From: a virus
Length of the DNA stretch: 64,000 nucleotides
IMG/VR virus record: IMGVR_UViG_3300005563_000035
Location: 1 to 64,000 of that record
Direction: 5' to 3' (one strand)
The position numbers and the translations under genes are program-made. Below, piece after piece: positions 16,214-25,502 of the stretch (the first letter of the stretch is position 1; the number at the start of each line of letters is the position of its first letter). The notes under the pieces are model-generated. The model worked only from the letters and a program-made list of their open reading frames with translations, did no database searches and was not told the origin of the DNA.

Positions 16214-16721
16214 CAGTCCCGACGCCCACGGCCAGCACCAGCATCATCGCCGACACCGGCTCGGGAACCTGCCGAACAGCCTCTAGGGTGAAGTCGGAGT
16301 GCGATTCCTGCTCGTCGTACGAGATGGCGTTCATCCCGCCACCGTAGTGCGCGCCGAACACACAGCACCCATCGACACCCGCGTTGAGCGAGTAGCCGAC
16401 GACATAGCCGTTGCGAATCGACACCTCGGCGGCGTGATCCATATCGCTGGTGAAAGCCAACTCACGGCCTACGCCGGTCACAGCGAACCCGATGCCCGCG
16501 GCGTAGTAGTCGCCATCGGCAAGTGAAGGCAGGTCAATCGACAGAAGCCCGGTGAACTGGGTAGTCGTGTCGCACGGGTCGTCCTGATTGACCCCACATC
16601 CGTAGCCGGTCTGGATCCGGTAGCTCCCAGCGATGGGCAGGTTGACCACTGCGTCAGCCCTTGCCATCGAACACCCGAACGCCAATGCGGCAGCTCCCGC
16701 TGCCAAGACGGTGCGTCTCAT
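16179..16721 (-). CDS. Secreted PEP-CTERM-anchored protein (180 aa)
   Basis: ATG at 16,721 with AAGGGG six bases upstream; an upstream in-frame start is rejected because the signal peptide begins here. Signal peptide MRRTVLAAGAAALAFGCSMARA, then an extracellular beta-rich domain with several cysteines (YGCGVNQDDPCDT, GCCVFG), then the C-terminal sorting signal VPEP, a hydrophobic helix (SAMMLVLAVGVGTV) and a basic RRSQVRRR tail. This is the tripartite PEP-CTERM signal read by exosortase. It is the only leftward gene among tail genes, so it looks like a lysogenic-conversion gene changing the host surface. Confidence 0.8.
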   Translation of the reverse strand: MRRTVLAAGAAALAFGCSMARADAVVNLPIAGSYRIQTGYGCGVNQDDPCDTTTQFTGLLSIDLPSLADGDYYAAGIGFAVTGVGRELAFTSDMDHAAEVSIRNGYVVGYSLNAGVDGCCVFGAHYGGGMNAISYDEQESHSDFTLEAVRQVPEPVSAMMLVLAVGVGTVTGRRSQVRRR

Positions 16722-16840
16722 CTCGTTCCCCTTCGTGTTGTTGAACTCAACGCGACAGCGGAGCAGGCGCCCCACACACCAACCCGCATGCGCCGCGCCA
16801 GTCTAGTACGGCGCGCTGCCCGGGTATTGCTGAGCACGCC
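16722..16840. promoter_or_regulatory. Divergent gap upstream of PEP-CTERM gene and tail-fibre gene
   Basis: A 119-base region between divergent starts that must hold control signals for the leftward PEP-CTERM gene. I see a near-palindrome around GTTGAACTCAAC (about 16,738-16,753) but no convincing -35/-10 pair. The rightward fibre gene may rely on read-through. Confidence 0.25.
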
Positions 16841-19720
16841 ATGACCGCTCCCAACGCATTCCTCGTCGACCAGAACTCGACGACTACGCCGAACATCGCG
16901 GTCGCCGTTGACCCGTCGACGGGCGTTCCCACGTTCCTGACGGTCGACGGCAGCGGCAACCAGGTCGCAACGTCCTTCGGTGGCGGTGGCGGCGGTGGCG
17001 GTGGCGGGGACATGTACCTCGCCCAGATCCAGACCATCACGGGCGCCAAGACGTTCAACAGCGGCAAGTTCTCGGTCGCCGGCGCAACGAGCGGCGCGAT
17101 CACCGTCAATGCGCCGGCTGTTGCTGGGTCGAACACGATCACTCTGCCGGCTGCGACGGATACCCTCGTTGGCCGCGCCACGACGGACACGCTCACCAAC
17201 AAGACCCTGACCGCGCCCGTCATGTCGGCGCCTGTCCTGGGCACCCCTGCCAGCGGCAACCTGGCCAGCTGCACCGGCTTGCCGATCGCGACTGGCGTGT
17301 CCGGCCTCGGCGCAAACGTCGCCACGTTCCTGGCCACGCCCAGCAGCGCCAACTTCGCCGCAGCGATCACGGGCGGTACCGGCACTGGCGCGAACGTCTT
17401 CGCCAACAGCCCTGTGCTCGTCACGCCGAACATCGGTACGCCGAGCGCCGGCACCCTGACGAATTGCACGGGTCTGCCGCTGACCACGGGCGTCACTGGC
17501 ACGTTGCCGGGCGCCAACATGGCCGTGATGGTCGCCTCCGGCGCCAGCCACGCGCCGGGCGCCGTCCCCGACCCGGGCGCGAGCGCCGGCACCACCCGCT
17601 TCCTGCGCGAAGACGGCACCTGGTCCGCCCCGGCGGGCGGGGGCACCGTCACGAACTCGGGCAACCTGCTCTCCAACAGCATCGTCCTGGGCACGGGCAC
17701 GACCGGCACGCAGGTCGCCGCAGGCCTGACCACGGATGGCGTGTCCAAGGTCAACCTCGGCGTCGCGGGTACGTCTGTCGGCTCGGTGGGCTTCAGCAAT
17801 GCCACCAGCGGAAGCATCACGCTCGCCCCGGCGACTGGCGCGCTCGGCTCCGTCACCCTGACGATGCCGGCGGTCACGGACACGCTGGTTGCCCTCGGCG
17901 CCACGCAGACCCTGACGAACAAGACGCTCACCGCTCCCACGCTGAGCGGCATCGTCTCGACGGATGGCGCGAACATCACCACCGCGAATGCGATGGCTGC
18001 GCTCGCGATCGATGTCACCAAGGGCCTGAACACCAAGACGATCGCGGTTGACACTACGTTCACGTTTAGCGGCACGCCCGCGACGGCGAACACCTGGTTC
18101 TCCGTCCACGTCACCAACTCCGATCCCAATCCGCACACGCTGACGTTCCCGAGCGCGTTCTCGGTTGTCACCCAGGCGGCGCGCTCGACCTGCCCGATCG
18201 CCGGCAGCGGCCAGCTGTGGATCATGTTCCGCTGGGACGGCACCGCCTACCACGTCTTCGGGGACGGCGCGTTCCTGAACAGTTTCACGGCGACGACAAA
18301 CCCCGGCACGTCCAACGACGTGACGCAAGGCTACGGCGTCGGATCGCTGTGGGCCAACACGTCTTCGAACACCCTGTTCTGGTGCGAGTCGAACGCTGCT
18401 GGCGCGGCTGTCTGGAACTCCACCGGTGGCTCGGGCGACATGCTGCTCGGGACGTCGCAGACGGTCACGGCCGCCAAGACGTTCAACGACGCGACCCTCG
18501 TCCTGGCCGGGTCGACCAGCGGCAGCCTGACGCTGCACGCGACGGCTGCGGCCGGCTCAGGATCGTTCACGTTCCCCACGGGCACGGACACGGTGGTCGG
18601 TGTGGCGGCAACGCAGACCCTGACCAACAAGACCCTGACGTCGCCGACGCTGACAACTCCCGCGCTCGGGACGCCCGCGTCGGGAACGCTCACCAACTGC
18701 ACCGGCTTGCCGCTGTCGACCGGCGTCACGGGCAACCTGCCGCCGAGCAACCTCAACAGCGGCACCGGCGCGACTGCCAGCACCTACTGGCGTGGCGACG
18801 GTACCTGGGCGACCCCTGCCGGCGCCGGCACGGTAACCAACAGCGGCGGCGCGCTGACGGCCAACGCCGTAGTGCTGGGCGCCGGCTCGAGCGATGCCAA
18901 GGTAGTGGCTGGCGTCACGACCGATGGCGTGTCCAAGATCAATCTTGGCGTCGCCGGATCTTCGGTCGGTGGCGTCGTGCTGGCCAATGCGACCAGCGGC
19001 ACGATCACCATCGCGCCTGCGACGGGTGCCCTTGGCACGGTGACCCTGACGGCTCCTGCAGTGACCGACACCCTCGTGGGGCTGGCCGCCACGCAAGCGC
19101 TGACGAACAAGACCTACAACGGCAACACCTGGACGGCTGGCACCGCCACGCTGACGGGCGCGGCTGGCAAGACGCTGGCGTGGAACAACACGATCACGTT
19201 CGCAGCGGGTGCGGACGGCGCCACGTTCACCTTCCCGGGCACCAACGACACCATCGTGGGCCGCACGGCGACCCAGACGCTGACGAACAAGACGCTGACG
19301 ACCCCGGCGATCACCAACCCCGCGCTCTCGCATGCCAAGCCGGCGGCCAACCTGACGACCATCGGGACGACCATCAGCGGCTACAACGCGGGCGCGACGA
19401 TCACTCAGTTCCAGGCCGTCTACATGGGCTCTGGCGGCACCTGGCTGCTCGCCGATGCTGACGGTACCGGCACACGACAGGCGCGCGGTCTGGCTGCGGC
19501 TGCCGGCACCAGCGGCAACCCGCTTGATGTGCTGGACAACGGTATTGCACGCAACGATGCCTGGACGTGGACGCCTGGCGGAGACATCTACCTGAGCACG
19601 ACGGCGGGTGGCCTCACGCAGACGGCCCCCACCTCCGGCGCCGACGTTCGTCGCATCGGCTATGCACTGTCGGCCACTGAGATCCGCGTGCAGATCGACA
19701 GCTTCTACGTGACGGTGTGA
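16841..19720 (+). CDS. Long repetitive tail fibre protein (959 aa)
   Basis: After a short N-terminus and a nine-glycine linker, the protein is built of related blocks: [10 protein letters not shown] followed by [16 protein letters not shown] and beta segments such as [16 protein letters not shown]. Five copies of the LTNKT box are visible (near bases 17,190, 17,920, 18,620, 19,100 and 19,280). The C-terminus ([19 protein letters not shown] to [18 protein letters not shown]) is a capping domain often seen on such fibres. Trimeric fibrous shaft is the likely structure. Confidence 0.75.
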   Translation: MTAPNAFLVDQNSTTTPNIAVAVDPSTGVPTFLTVDGSGNQVATSFGGGGGGGGGGDMYLAQIQTITGAKTFNSGKFSVAGATSGAITVNAPAVAGSNTITLPAATDTLVGRATTDTLTNKTLTAPVMSAPVLGTPASGNLASCTGLPIATGVSGLGANVATFLATPSSANFAAAITGGTGTGANVFANSPVLVTPNIGTPSAGTLTNCTGLPLTTGVTGTLPGANMAVMVASGASHAPGAVPDPGASAGTTRFLREDGTWSAPAGGGTVTNSGNLLSNSIVLGTGTTGTQVAAGLTTDGVSKVNLGVAGTSVGSVGFSNATSGSITLAPATGALGSVTLTMPAVTDTLVALGATQTLTNKTLTAPTLSGIVSTDGANITTANAMAALAIDVTKGLNTKTIAVDTTFTFSGTPATANTWFSVHVTNSDPNPHTLTFPSAFSVVTQAARSTCPIAGSGQLWIMFRWDGTAYHVFGDGAFLNSFTATTNPGTSNDVTQGYGVGSLWANTSSNTLFWCESNAAGAAVWNSTGGSGDMLLGTSQTVTAAKTFNDATLVLAGSTSGSLTLHATAAAGSGSFTFPTGTDTVVGVAATQTLTNKTLTSPTLTTPALGTPASGTLTNCTGLPLSTGVTGNLPPSNLNSGTGATASTYWRGDGTWATPAGAGTVTNSGGALTANAVVLGAGSSDAKVVAGVTTDGVSKINLGVAGSSVGGVVLANATSGTITIAPATGALGTVTLTAPAVTDTLVGLAATQALTNKTYNGNTWTAGTATLTGAAGKTLAWNNTITFAAGADGATFTFPGTNDTIVGRTATQTLTNKTLTTPAITNPALSHAKPAANLTTIGTTISGYNAGATITQFQAVYMGSGGTWLLADADGTGTRQARGLAAAAGTSGNPLDVLDNGIARNDAWTWTPGGDIYLSTTAGGLTQTAPTSGADVRRIGYALSATEIRVQIDSFYVTV

Positions 19721-19724
19721 CGTC

Positions 19725-21695
19725 ATGGCGGTCAAGAACGCAGTCGCCAAGAACTGGAGCTCGTGGCTTCTGAATTTCGACAACACGCGCAACTCCGCGT
19801 ACCCGAACGGGGACAAGCCGACCGGCTACGTCACCGCGCCGACGCTACTCGGACTGGATACCGACAGCGCGTCGCTGACGGGCGGCGAGAACAACAAGGG
19901 CCATTACGTCGAGGTTTACGGCTACAACCTGGGCCGCATTTCTGCGATAGGTACGTCGAGCGGCGTGCGCGCGTTCTTTCGCGATCCGTTGGGTGACAAC
20001 GCCTGGCACGAGGTTGACAACTACCGTTGCCTGACGCTGCCGAAGGTGTTCTCGACACACCAGATCATGGCGTTGATCTTCCAGATCGGTTCGCTCGGCG
20101 GATCGATGGTCAACGGCCGTGTGCTCGACCTGAAGCTCACGGTCAACGGTACGGACACCAACGTCCTGACCGCAGCGCTCACGATCCAGCCGGGTCGCAC
20201 CTGGTACGTCGACAACGTCGCCGGCAGTGACGCGACGGGCAAGCCCGACGACATCACCAAGCCGTTTCGCTACCTGCAGAACTACAGCGGGGCGTCAGCG
20301 GCCGTCAGCGGCTCGTTGTGGGCCGCCACGACCGCGCAGGGCGACACCGGCCTGCAACCCGGCGACTGCATCGTCATCCGCGCTAACAGCGGCACCCCCT
20401 ACAGCGATCAGGTCGGCTTCGATGGTCGCTGGTGCCGGTTCCGTGAAGCGCGTCATCTTGGCACCGCTCCGAACGGCACGGTGGGACACGGTCGCATTCG
20501 CTTCACGCGCTACCCGGGCGCTGTTGGCGCCAATGCTCCGGAGACGCCCTACTTCCAAGATCCTTCGGGTGGCCTAGGCGGTATTCACGGTGCCAACAGC
20601 GCCTACGCGAACCAAGCGCTCGGCACATGCACCGGCCAGTACGTGGCGATCAGCGGGTTGAAGGTTTTCAGCGCGGCCGCCAGCGGCTCGAGCGACGGGG
20701 CGCCGATCAACTTGCAGCAGGGCGCCGACTTCTGGTGGGTCAGCAACTGCGAGTTGTCGTGGCCGACGACGACGACGGCGCTCGCTGGCGCGCTGCCGGG
20801 TCAGGGCTACAACTGCCTGCTGCAGTGCAACTACATACACGATGTCGACTGCAATCAGTCGTCGATGACCAATCACGGCATCTACATCGGTTCGGGCGCG
20901 CAGAATTTCACGGCCAGCGCAATCGCGACGGCGGAATACATCGCCGCAGCCAAGAGTGGGCCCTGCTCGCACAACTGGACAGTTCGTTGGAACCGCATTG
21001 AGGACATCCATGGCGGATCCGGCATCCAGTGGAACGACACCCAGGGTAGCGGCGATCACTTCATCGGCCACAAGGTCTATGGCAACTGGGTGCTGCGTGC
21101 CGCCAAGAACGGCATCACCGGCGCATCGTCGTTGCAGTCGGCTGACATCTACGACAACTTCATCATCGATTGCAGCGCTGGCCCCCAGAACGGCGCGTCG
21201 TTCAAGATGAGCGACAACGTCGCCAGCCGCGCTGTGAACTTCGTCCACAACACGCTGGTGCAGTCGGCGACGACGGGTGCTTACAACCAGATGATCGTGA
21301 ACGACGGGGCGAACCAGACCAGCGGCACGCTCAACATCAAGGCCAACGTTCTCGTGATGCGTGCGGGGCACAACGCGTCGCTGGGCTTCACGACCTACGG
21401 TGCATCCGACACCGGCGTGGTGATGGCAAACAACCTGTATTACGACTTCGACGGTGTTGTCACGACCGCGCCGACGAAGGACACCGCAGCGACCTATGGC
21501 AATCCGTTGTTCACGGATCTGCCGAATCTGAATCTGACGCTGGCCACCGGAAGCCCTGGACTGGGCGCCATGACGGCCGCCGAGCCGATTGCGATCGCGA
21601 CGGACTTCTACGGAATTGCGCGCCCGCAGACTGGCACCGGCACACCGTCGGGATCCAAGAATGACTACGGCGCAACGCAAGGGATCGGCACGTGA
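19725..21695 (+). CDS. Parallel beta-helix protein, pectate-lyase-like (656 aa)
   Basis: N-terminal ~150 residues are a beta sandwich with IPT/TIG-like character (HYVEVYGYNLGRISAIG). A TWYVDNVAGSDATGKPDD segment then opens a right-handed beta-helix: repeated asparagine-bearing turns such as VRWNRIEDIHGGSGIQW, VYGNWVLRAAKNGI and DIYDNFIIDCS. Such folds occur in polysaccharide lyases and tailspikes. The C-terminus GSPGLGAMTAAEPIAIATDFYG matches the choice-of-anchor type ends of secreted beta-helix proteins. Probable depolymerase or glycan-binding spike. Confidence 0.68.
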   Translation: MAVKNAVAKNWSSWLLNFDNTRNSAYPNGDKPTGYVTAPTLLGLDTDSASLTGGENNKGHYVEVYGYNLGRISAIGTSSGVRAFFRDPLGDNAWHEVDNYRCLTLPKVFSTHQIMALIFQIGSLGGSMVNGRVLDLKLTVNGTDTNVLTAALTIQPGRTWYVDNVAGSDATGKPDDITKPFRYLQNYSGASAAVSGSLWAATTAQGDTGLQPGDCIVIRANSGTPYSDQVGFDGRWCRFREARHLGTAPNGTVGHGRIRFTRYPGAVGANAPETPYFQDPSGGLGGIHGANSAYANQALGTCTGQYVAISGLKVFSAAASGSSDGAPINLQQGADFWWVSNCELSWPTTTTALAGALPGQGYNCLLQCNYIHDVDCNQSSMTNHGIYIGSGAQNFTASAIATAEYIAAAKSGPCSHNWTVRWNRIEDIHGGSGIQWNDTQGSGDHFIGHKVYGNWVLRAAKNGITGASSLQSADIYDNFIIDCSAGPQNGASFKMSDNVASRAVNFVHNTLVQSATTGAYNQMIVNDGANQTSGTLNIKANVLVMRAGHNASLGFTTYGASDTGVVMANNLYYDFDGVVTTAPTKDTAATYGNPLFTDLPNLNLTLATGSPGLGAMTAAEPIAIATDFYGIARPQTGTGTPSGSKNDYGATQGIGT

Positions 21696-23011
21696 GCTAC
21701 ACGATCCTCAGCCCGACGTCGGTCTTCGACAACAGTGGCTCTGGCAGCACTGTCCAGCAGTGCACGGCAAGCATGCCGGCGCTGCAGATTGGTGACTGGG
21801 TCGCCGTCTTCGTCCCCTACGTTGCCGCAACCGATGTCACCCAGACGGTCACGGATAGCCTCGGCAACACCTACACCGAGAATACAACCCCCCACTTCTG
21901 GCTGTCGACATCCGGCAACCATGGGGCACGCTTCTTCATCTGCCAAGTCACGGTAGCTGGGACGCCGACATTCATCAAGACGACGGCCGGCGCCTCCTGC
22001 ACGTTCCTCGGCGTCTTTGCGGATGTCATCCGCGGACTGGTCACCTCGAGTGCGCTCCAGGTCACTGCGGCCTACAAGCGCACGGCCGGCGTAGGTACTG
22101 CGGCTGACTCGCTGGCCTCCAACTCGGCCACGGTCACGACGCCCCCGGTGGCAGTGCTCGGCTACGCGATCAACCTCGTCGGATCCAACGGTTGCACCTG
22201 TTCTGCGGGTACCGGCGAGACGCTCTTGCACACGGGGCAGAAGTCCAACGGCCTCGCGGACTTCATCAAGGTCGAACACAAGCGTGTGACCGGCACTGGC
22301 GCAGTTACATCCACCTTCACGCCGGCCCAAGCTGGTGATGACTGGGTGGCTTGTCAACTGGTGTTCACCGAACAGAACACCACGCCGCTCATCACGAGCG
22401 TGAGCACCGCGACGCCGCGCTACCAGGGTGCGCTCACCATCAATGGCTCGCTGTTCGGATCGGCCCAGGGCGCGGGTAGCGTTACTCTGGGCGCGGTCAC
22501 GCAGACAGTGAACTCGTGGGCCGACACTGCGATCACGATCAATTCGCTGCTGCGCGGGACGAACAAGTACGGCATCGAGCTCGACCTGATCGTCAACACG
22601 AACGCGAGCGGCTCGAGCAACACCTACACAGGCGTCACGAGCCTGCTGCCGCAGACGGGTTGGAATTTCGTCAACATTGGCACGCCCAACTCGACGAGCG
22701 CGAACCGCCTGACCGCGACGGGTGGTGGCGACATCGCCAGCGGAGACCAAATCGCCTGGGGCAATATCCAGGGAACAGGCACCGTGACCGTCAATGCGGA
22801 CGGCACGTTCAGCGCAGACTCCGGCGTAACGGCGTTCGACTACGAGGTCTGGACGACAACGTCTGGATGGGGCTCGACAGCGACGCAGTCAATGGTCGCC
22901 GCCGGAGCGGTTGTGCAGAGCGCTGGTGGCATCGCGAAAGCCTCGATTGTCAAAGCCGGTGGCGTCGCCTTCGCCTCCATCCTGGCCATCGGTGGCATCA
23001 GCACCAGCTGA
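21692..23011 (+). CDS. IPT/TIG-domain structural protein (439 aa)
   Basis: GTG start overlaps the beta-helix stop (GTGA). N-terminal ~230 residues are beta-rich. Then PLITSVSTATPRYQGALTIN leads an IPT/TIG fold (GSLFGSAQGAGSVTLGAV, WADTAITI), and a C-terminal beta domain follows. The last ~35 residues carry hydrophobic repeats (GGIAKASIVKAGGVAFASIL). Probably part of the same tail adhesin complex as the two genes before it. No enzyme motif seen. Confidence 0.5.
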   Translation: MSYTILSPTSVFDNSGSGSTVQQCTASMPALQIGDWVAVFVPYVAATDVTQTVTDSLGNTYTENTTPHFWLSTSGNHGARFFICQVTVAGTPTFIKTTAGASCTFLGVFADVIRGLVTSSALQVTAAYKRTAGVGTAADSLASNSATVTTPPVAVLGYAINLVGSNGCTCSAGTGETLLHTGQKSNGLADFIKVEHKRVTGTGAVTSTFTPAQAGDDWVACQLVFTEQNTTPLITSVSTATPRYQGALTINGSLFGSAQGAGSVTLGAVTQTVNSWADTAITINSLLRGTNKYGIELDLIVNTNASGSSNTYTGVTSLLPQTGWNFVNIGTPNSTSANRLTATGGGDIASGDQIAWGNIQGTGTVTVNADGTFSADSGVTAFDYEVWTTTSGWGSTATQSMVAAGAVVQSAGGIAKASIVKAGGVAFASILAIGGISTS

Positions 23012-23025
23012 TCTTGACCCGGAAT

Positions 23026-23670
23026 ATGGCCCGCAGCAAGTCGGTAAAGCCGACCATCGCCCGACGCCCGATGCCCCCGAGAGAACTCGGAAGCACGGTC
23101 GACTTCGCGCCCGCAGTTGGAGTCTGGGACTGGATTCAGGAGAACATCCTTGCCCGCGATGGCGCGCTGCACAATGTCGACCACGCGCACCTGATCGACG
23201 CGGACGTCTGTGTCCTGTGGGCGGATGGTGGATTCATCAGCAAGATGCGCCAGGTCATCGGGACGGCGGAAGAGGTCGCCTTCCGCTGCAACGCTTGGCA
23301 GCGCGGGCGCCAGGAACAGCAGATGGGTCAGTGGTTCGGGCGCGTGCCCAGCTTCCTGATCACGCTAGATGGACGCTTCGCATCGCAGTGCACGGACACC
23401 CAGTGGTGCGCACTGGTCGAGCATGAGCTCTACCACCTCGCTCACAAGTGCGACCCCTTCGGCGCGCCGATGTTCGGTAAGGACGGCAAGCCCAAGATCG
23501 CCATTCAGGGCCACGATGTTGAGGAATTTGTTGGAGTGGTCAGGCGCTACGGCGTTGGCGACCCCGACAGTTCCGTCGCTCGCATGGTGAAGGCAGCCAA
23601 TGCCAAGCCCGAGGTGACTGAGTCAATGTTAGTAGGCGCTTGCGGTACGTGCCTCGCAAGGGTTGCCTGA
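23026..23670 (+). CDS. Putative phage metallopeptidase (HExxH)
   Basis: A 214-residue protein with the zinc-peptidase motif in ALVEHELYHLAHKC, then a GHDVEEFVGVVRRYG segment that may give the third zinc ligand. This pattern belongs to the putative phage metallopeptidase family encoded just upstream of small terminases. Substrate unknown; a role in virion protein maturation or against the host is conceivable. It precedes the terminase genes by ~30 bases. Confidence 0.7.
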   Translation: MARSKSVKPTIARRPMPPRELGSTVDFAPAVGVWDWIQENILARDGALHNVDHAHLIDADVCVLWADGGFISKMRQVIGTAEEVAFRCNAWQRGRQEQQMGQWFGRVPSFLITLDGRFASQCTDTQWCALVEHELYHLAHKCDPFGAPMFGKDGKPKIAIQGHDVEEFVGVVRRYGVGDPDSSVARMVKAANAKPEVTESMLVGACGTCLARVA

Positions 23671-23701
23671 GCCGGACTAAACCCGGACGGGATTTCACAA
23701 T

Positions 23702-24172
23702 ATGGCATCACTGACCGAGCAGCAAAAGCTCTTCATCGTTCAAGCACTTGCGTGCTTCGATACGCCGACACAAGTCAGCCTCGCCGTCCGAGAAGAATTT
23801 GGTATCGAGGTCGACCGTCGCCGGGTGCACGAATACGACCCGACTCGCATCGGTGGACGCGGCTTGGGAAAGAAGCTCAAGGCCATCTTTGACGAGACGC
23901 GCGCTGCGTTCCTCAAGGACGTGAGCACGATCCCGATCGCCAGCCAAGCCTATCGCCTTCGTACGCTGAACCGCCTTCTCGTCAAGGTGGAGGGGCAGGG
24001 CAACACGGCGCTTGCGGCGCAACTCATCGAGCAGGCTGCCAAAGAGGCCGGCGGCTCGTTCACCAACCGCCGAGAGGTGACCGGTGCAGACGGCGCGCCC
24101 GTCATGACGCCCATGACATTGGCGGACTTCTATGCAGGTAGCCGCCCCGAGCCTCAATCCGGCGCTTCGTGA
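23702..24172 (+). CDS. terS: Small terminase subunit (DUF2280-like)
   Basis: A 156-residue protein with a DUF2280 signature: LTEQQKLFIVQALACFDTPTQV, VREEFGIEVDRRRVHEYDPT and IPIASQAYRLRTLNRLL. The N-terminal helices are the likely DNA-binding domain recognising pac; the central helices should form the oligomeric ring. Its 3' end overlaps the large terminase start by 41 bases. Confidence 0.8.
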   Translation: MASLTEQQKLFIVQALACFDTPTQVSLAVREEFGIEVDRRRVHEYDPTRIGGRGLGKKLKAIFDETRAAFLKDVSTIPIASQAYRLRTLNRLLVKVEGQGNTALAAQLIEQAAKEAGGSFTNRREVTGADGAPVMTPMTLADFYAGSRPEPQSGAS

Positions 24173-25502
24173 TTTCTGGCTGACGCCAGCGCGCAACCGG
24201 ATCCTCTACGGAGGCCGGTCGTCATCGAAGAGTTGGGACGCAGCAGGCTTTGCGATCTTTCTGGCGCAGAAGATGCGCCTGCGCTTTCTGTGCACCCGCC
24301 AGTTCCAGAACAAGATCGAGGAGTCGGTCTACACCCTCTTGAAGGTGCAGATCGAACGGTTCGGGCTGCAAAAGCAGTTCAAGATCCTCGACAACAAGAT
24401 CATTTGCCGATCGACGGGTAGCGAGTTCGTCTTCTACGGCCTATGGCGCCACGTCAGCGAAATCAAGTCGCTTGAAGGCATTGACGTCCACTGGGCGGAA
24501 GAGGCCCACCTCCTGACCGAGGAGCAGTGGAAGATCATCGACCCGACGCTCCGCAAGGAAGGCTCGCAGCACTGGATCATCTTCAATCCGCGCCTAGCGA
24601 CCGATTTCACGTACCAGCGCTTTGTGCGCAACCCGCCGCCCGACACGGTCAAACGGCTGATCAACTACACCGAGAACCCGTTCCTAAGCTCCACCATCCT
24701 CAAGGTCATTGAGGGAGCCAAGGAAGAGGACGAAGAAGAGTTCCGGCACATCTACCTTGGTGAGCCGCGGGCCGACGACGAACGTTCGGTGATCCGGCGT
24801 GCATGGCTGATGGCCGCGATCGACGGGCACAAGGCACTCGGGATCGAACCACGAGGCGCGAAGCGTAAGGGCTTCGACATCGCCGATGCCGGCGAGGATG
24901 CCTGCGCGACGGTCGATGCCCATGGCCCTGTGGCTGTGTCCAGCGACATGTGGCGCGGCGGCGAGGACGAACTCCTCAAGTCCTGCACGCGCGTGCATGT
25001 GGCCGCCAAGTCCACCGGATCCTCGATCATCTACGACGCGATCGGTGTGGGTGCCGGGGCGGGCGCGAAGTTCAACGAGCTCAACGCAGCCGGTGGCGGC
25101 CCGAAGGTAGAGCACTCGAAGTTCTTCGCGGGCGGCTCGGTCTTCCGACCGGATGCCAAGTACGCCAACACGGAGGTCCTGAACAAGGACTTCTTCTCGA
25201 ACATCAAGGCCCAGGCCTGGTGGCTGGTCGCAGACCGGCTCCGCAACACCTACAACGCCGTGCGCAACGGCCAGCGTTTCCCCGACGACGAGATGATCTT
25301 CCTCGACGGGTCGATGCCGAATCTGGACCAACTCATGGACGAATTGAGCACCCCGCTGCGCGACTACGACAACGCTGGGCGTGTCAAGGTCGAGAGCAAG
25401 AAGGATCTTGCCAAGCGCGGCGTCAACTCGCCCAACCTCGGCGACGCCTTCATCATGGCCTTCCTCCCGGGCGTGATGAAGAAGACGAGCTTCTTCGGGT
25501 AA
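24132..25502 (+). CDS. terL: Large terminase subunit
   Basis: A 456-residue protein. ATPase P-loop GGRSSSKSW near residue 28, followed by LRFLCTRQFQNKIEESVYTL, Walker B-like GIDVHWAEEA, and motif III-like WIIFNPR. The C-terminal nuclease starts at KGFDIADAGEDACA with its metal-binding aspartate and ends near SPNLGDAFIMAF. It packages DNA through the portal and makes the cuts. Start chosen inside TerS, as is common. Confidence 0.92.
   Translation: MQVAAPSLNPALRDFWLTPARNRILYGGRSSSKSWDAAGFAIFLAQKMRLRFLCTRQFQNKIEESVYTLLKVQIERFGLQKQFKILDNKIICRSTGSEFVFYGLWRHVSEIKSLEGIDVHWAEEAHLLTEEQWKIIDPTLRKEGSQHWIIFNPRLATDFTYQRFVRNPPPDTVKRLINYTENPFLSSTILKVIEGAKEEDEEEFRHIYLGEPRADDERSVIRRAWLMAAIDGHKALGIEPRGAKRKGFDIADAGEDACATVDAHGPVAVSSDMWRGGEDELLKSCTRVHVAAKSTGSSIIYDAIGVGAGAGAKFNELNAAGGGPKVEHSKFFAGGSVFRPDAKYANTEVLNKDFFSNIKAQAWWLVADRLRNTYNAVRNGQRFPDDEMIFLDGSMPNLDQLMDELSTPLRDYDNAGRVKVESKKDLAKRGVNSPNLGDAFIMAFLPGVMKKTSFFG

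Noticed and set aside
16718-18538. Very long leftward frame across the repetitive tail fibre gene
   Set aside because: Arginine-rich composition typical of an antisense shadow in GC-rich DNA; the rightward fibre has clear repeat architecture.
17180-19310. Regular repeats resembling a CRISPR-like array
   Set aside because: They are coding repeats (LTNKTLT boxes) hundreds of bases apart and variable; there are no short direct repeats with unique spacers and no cas genes.
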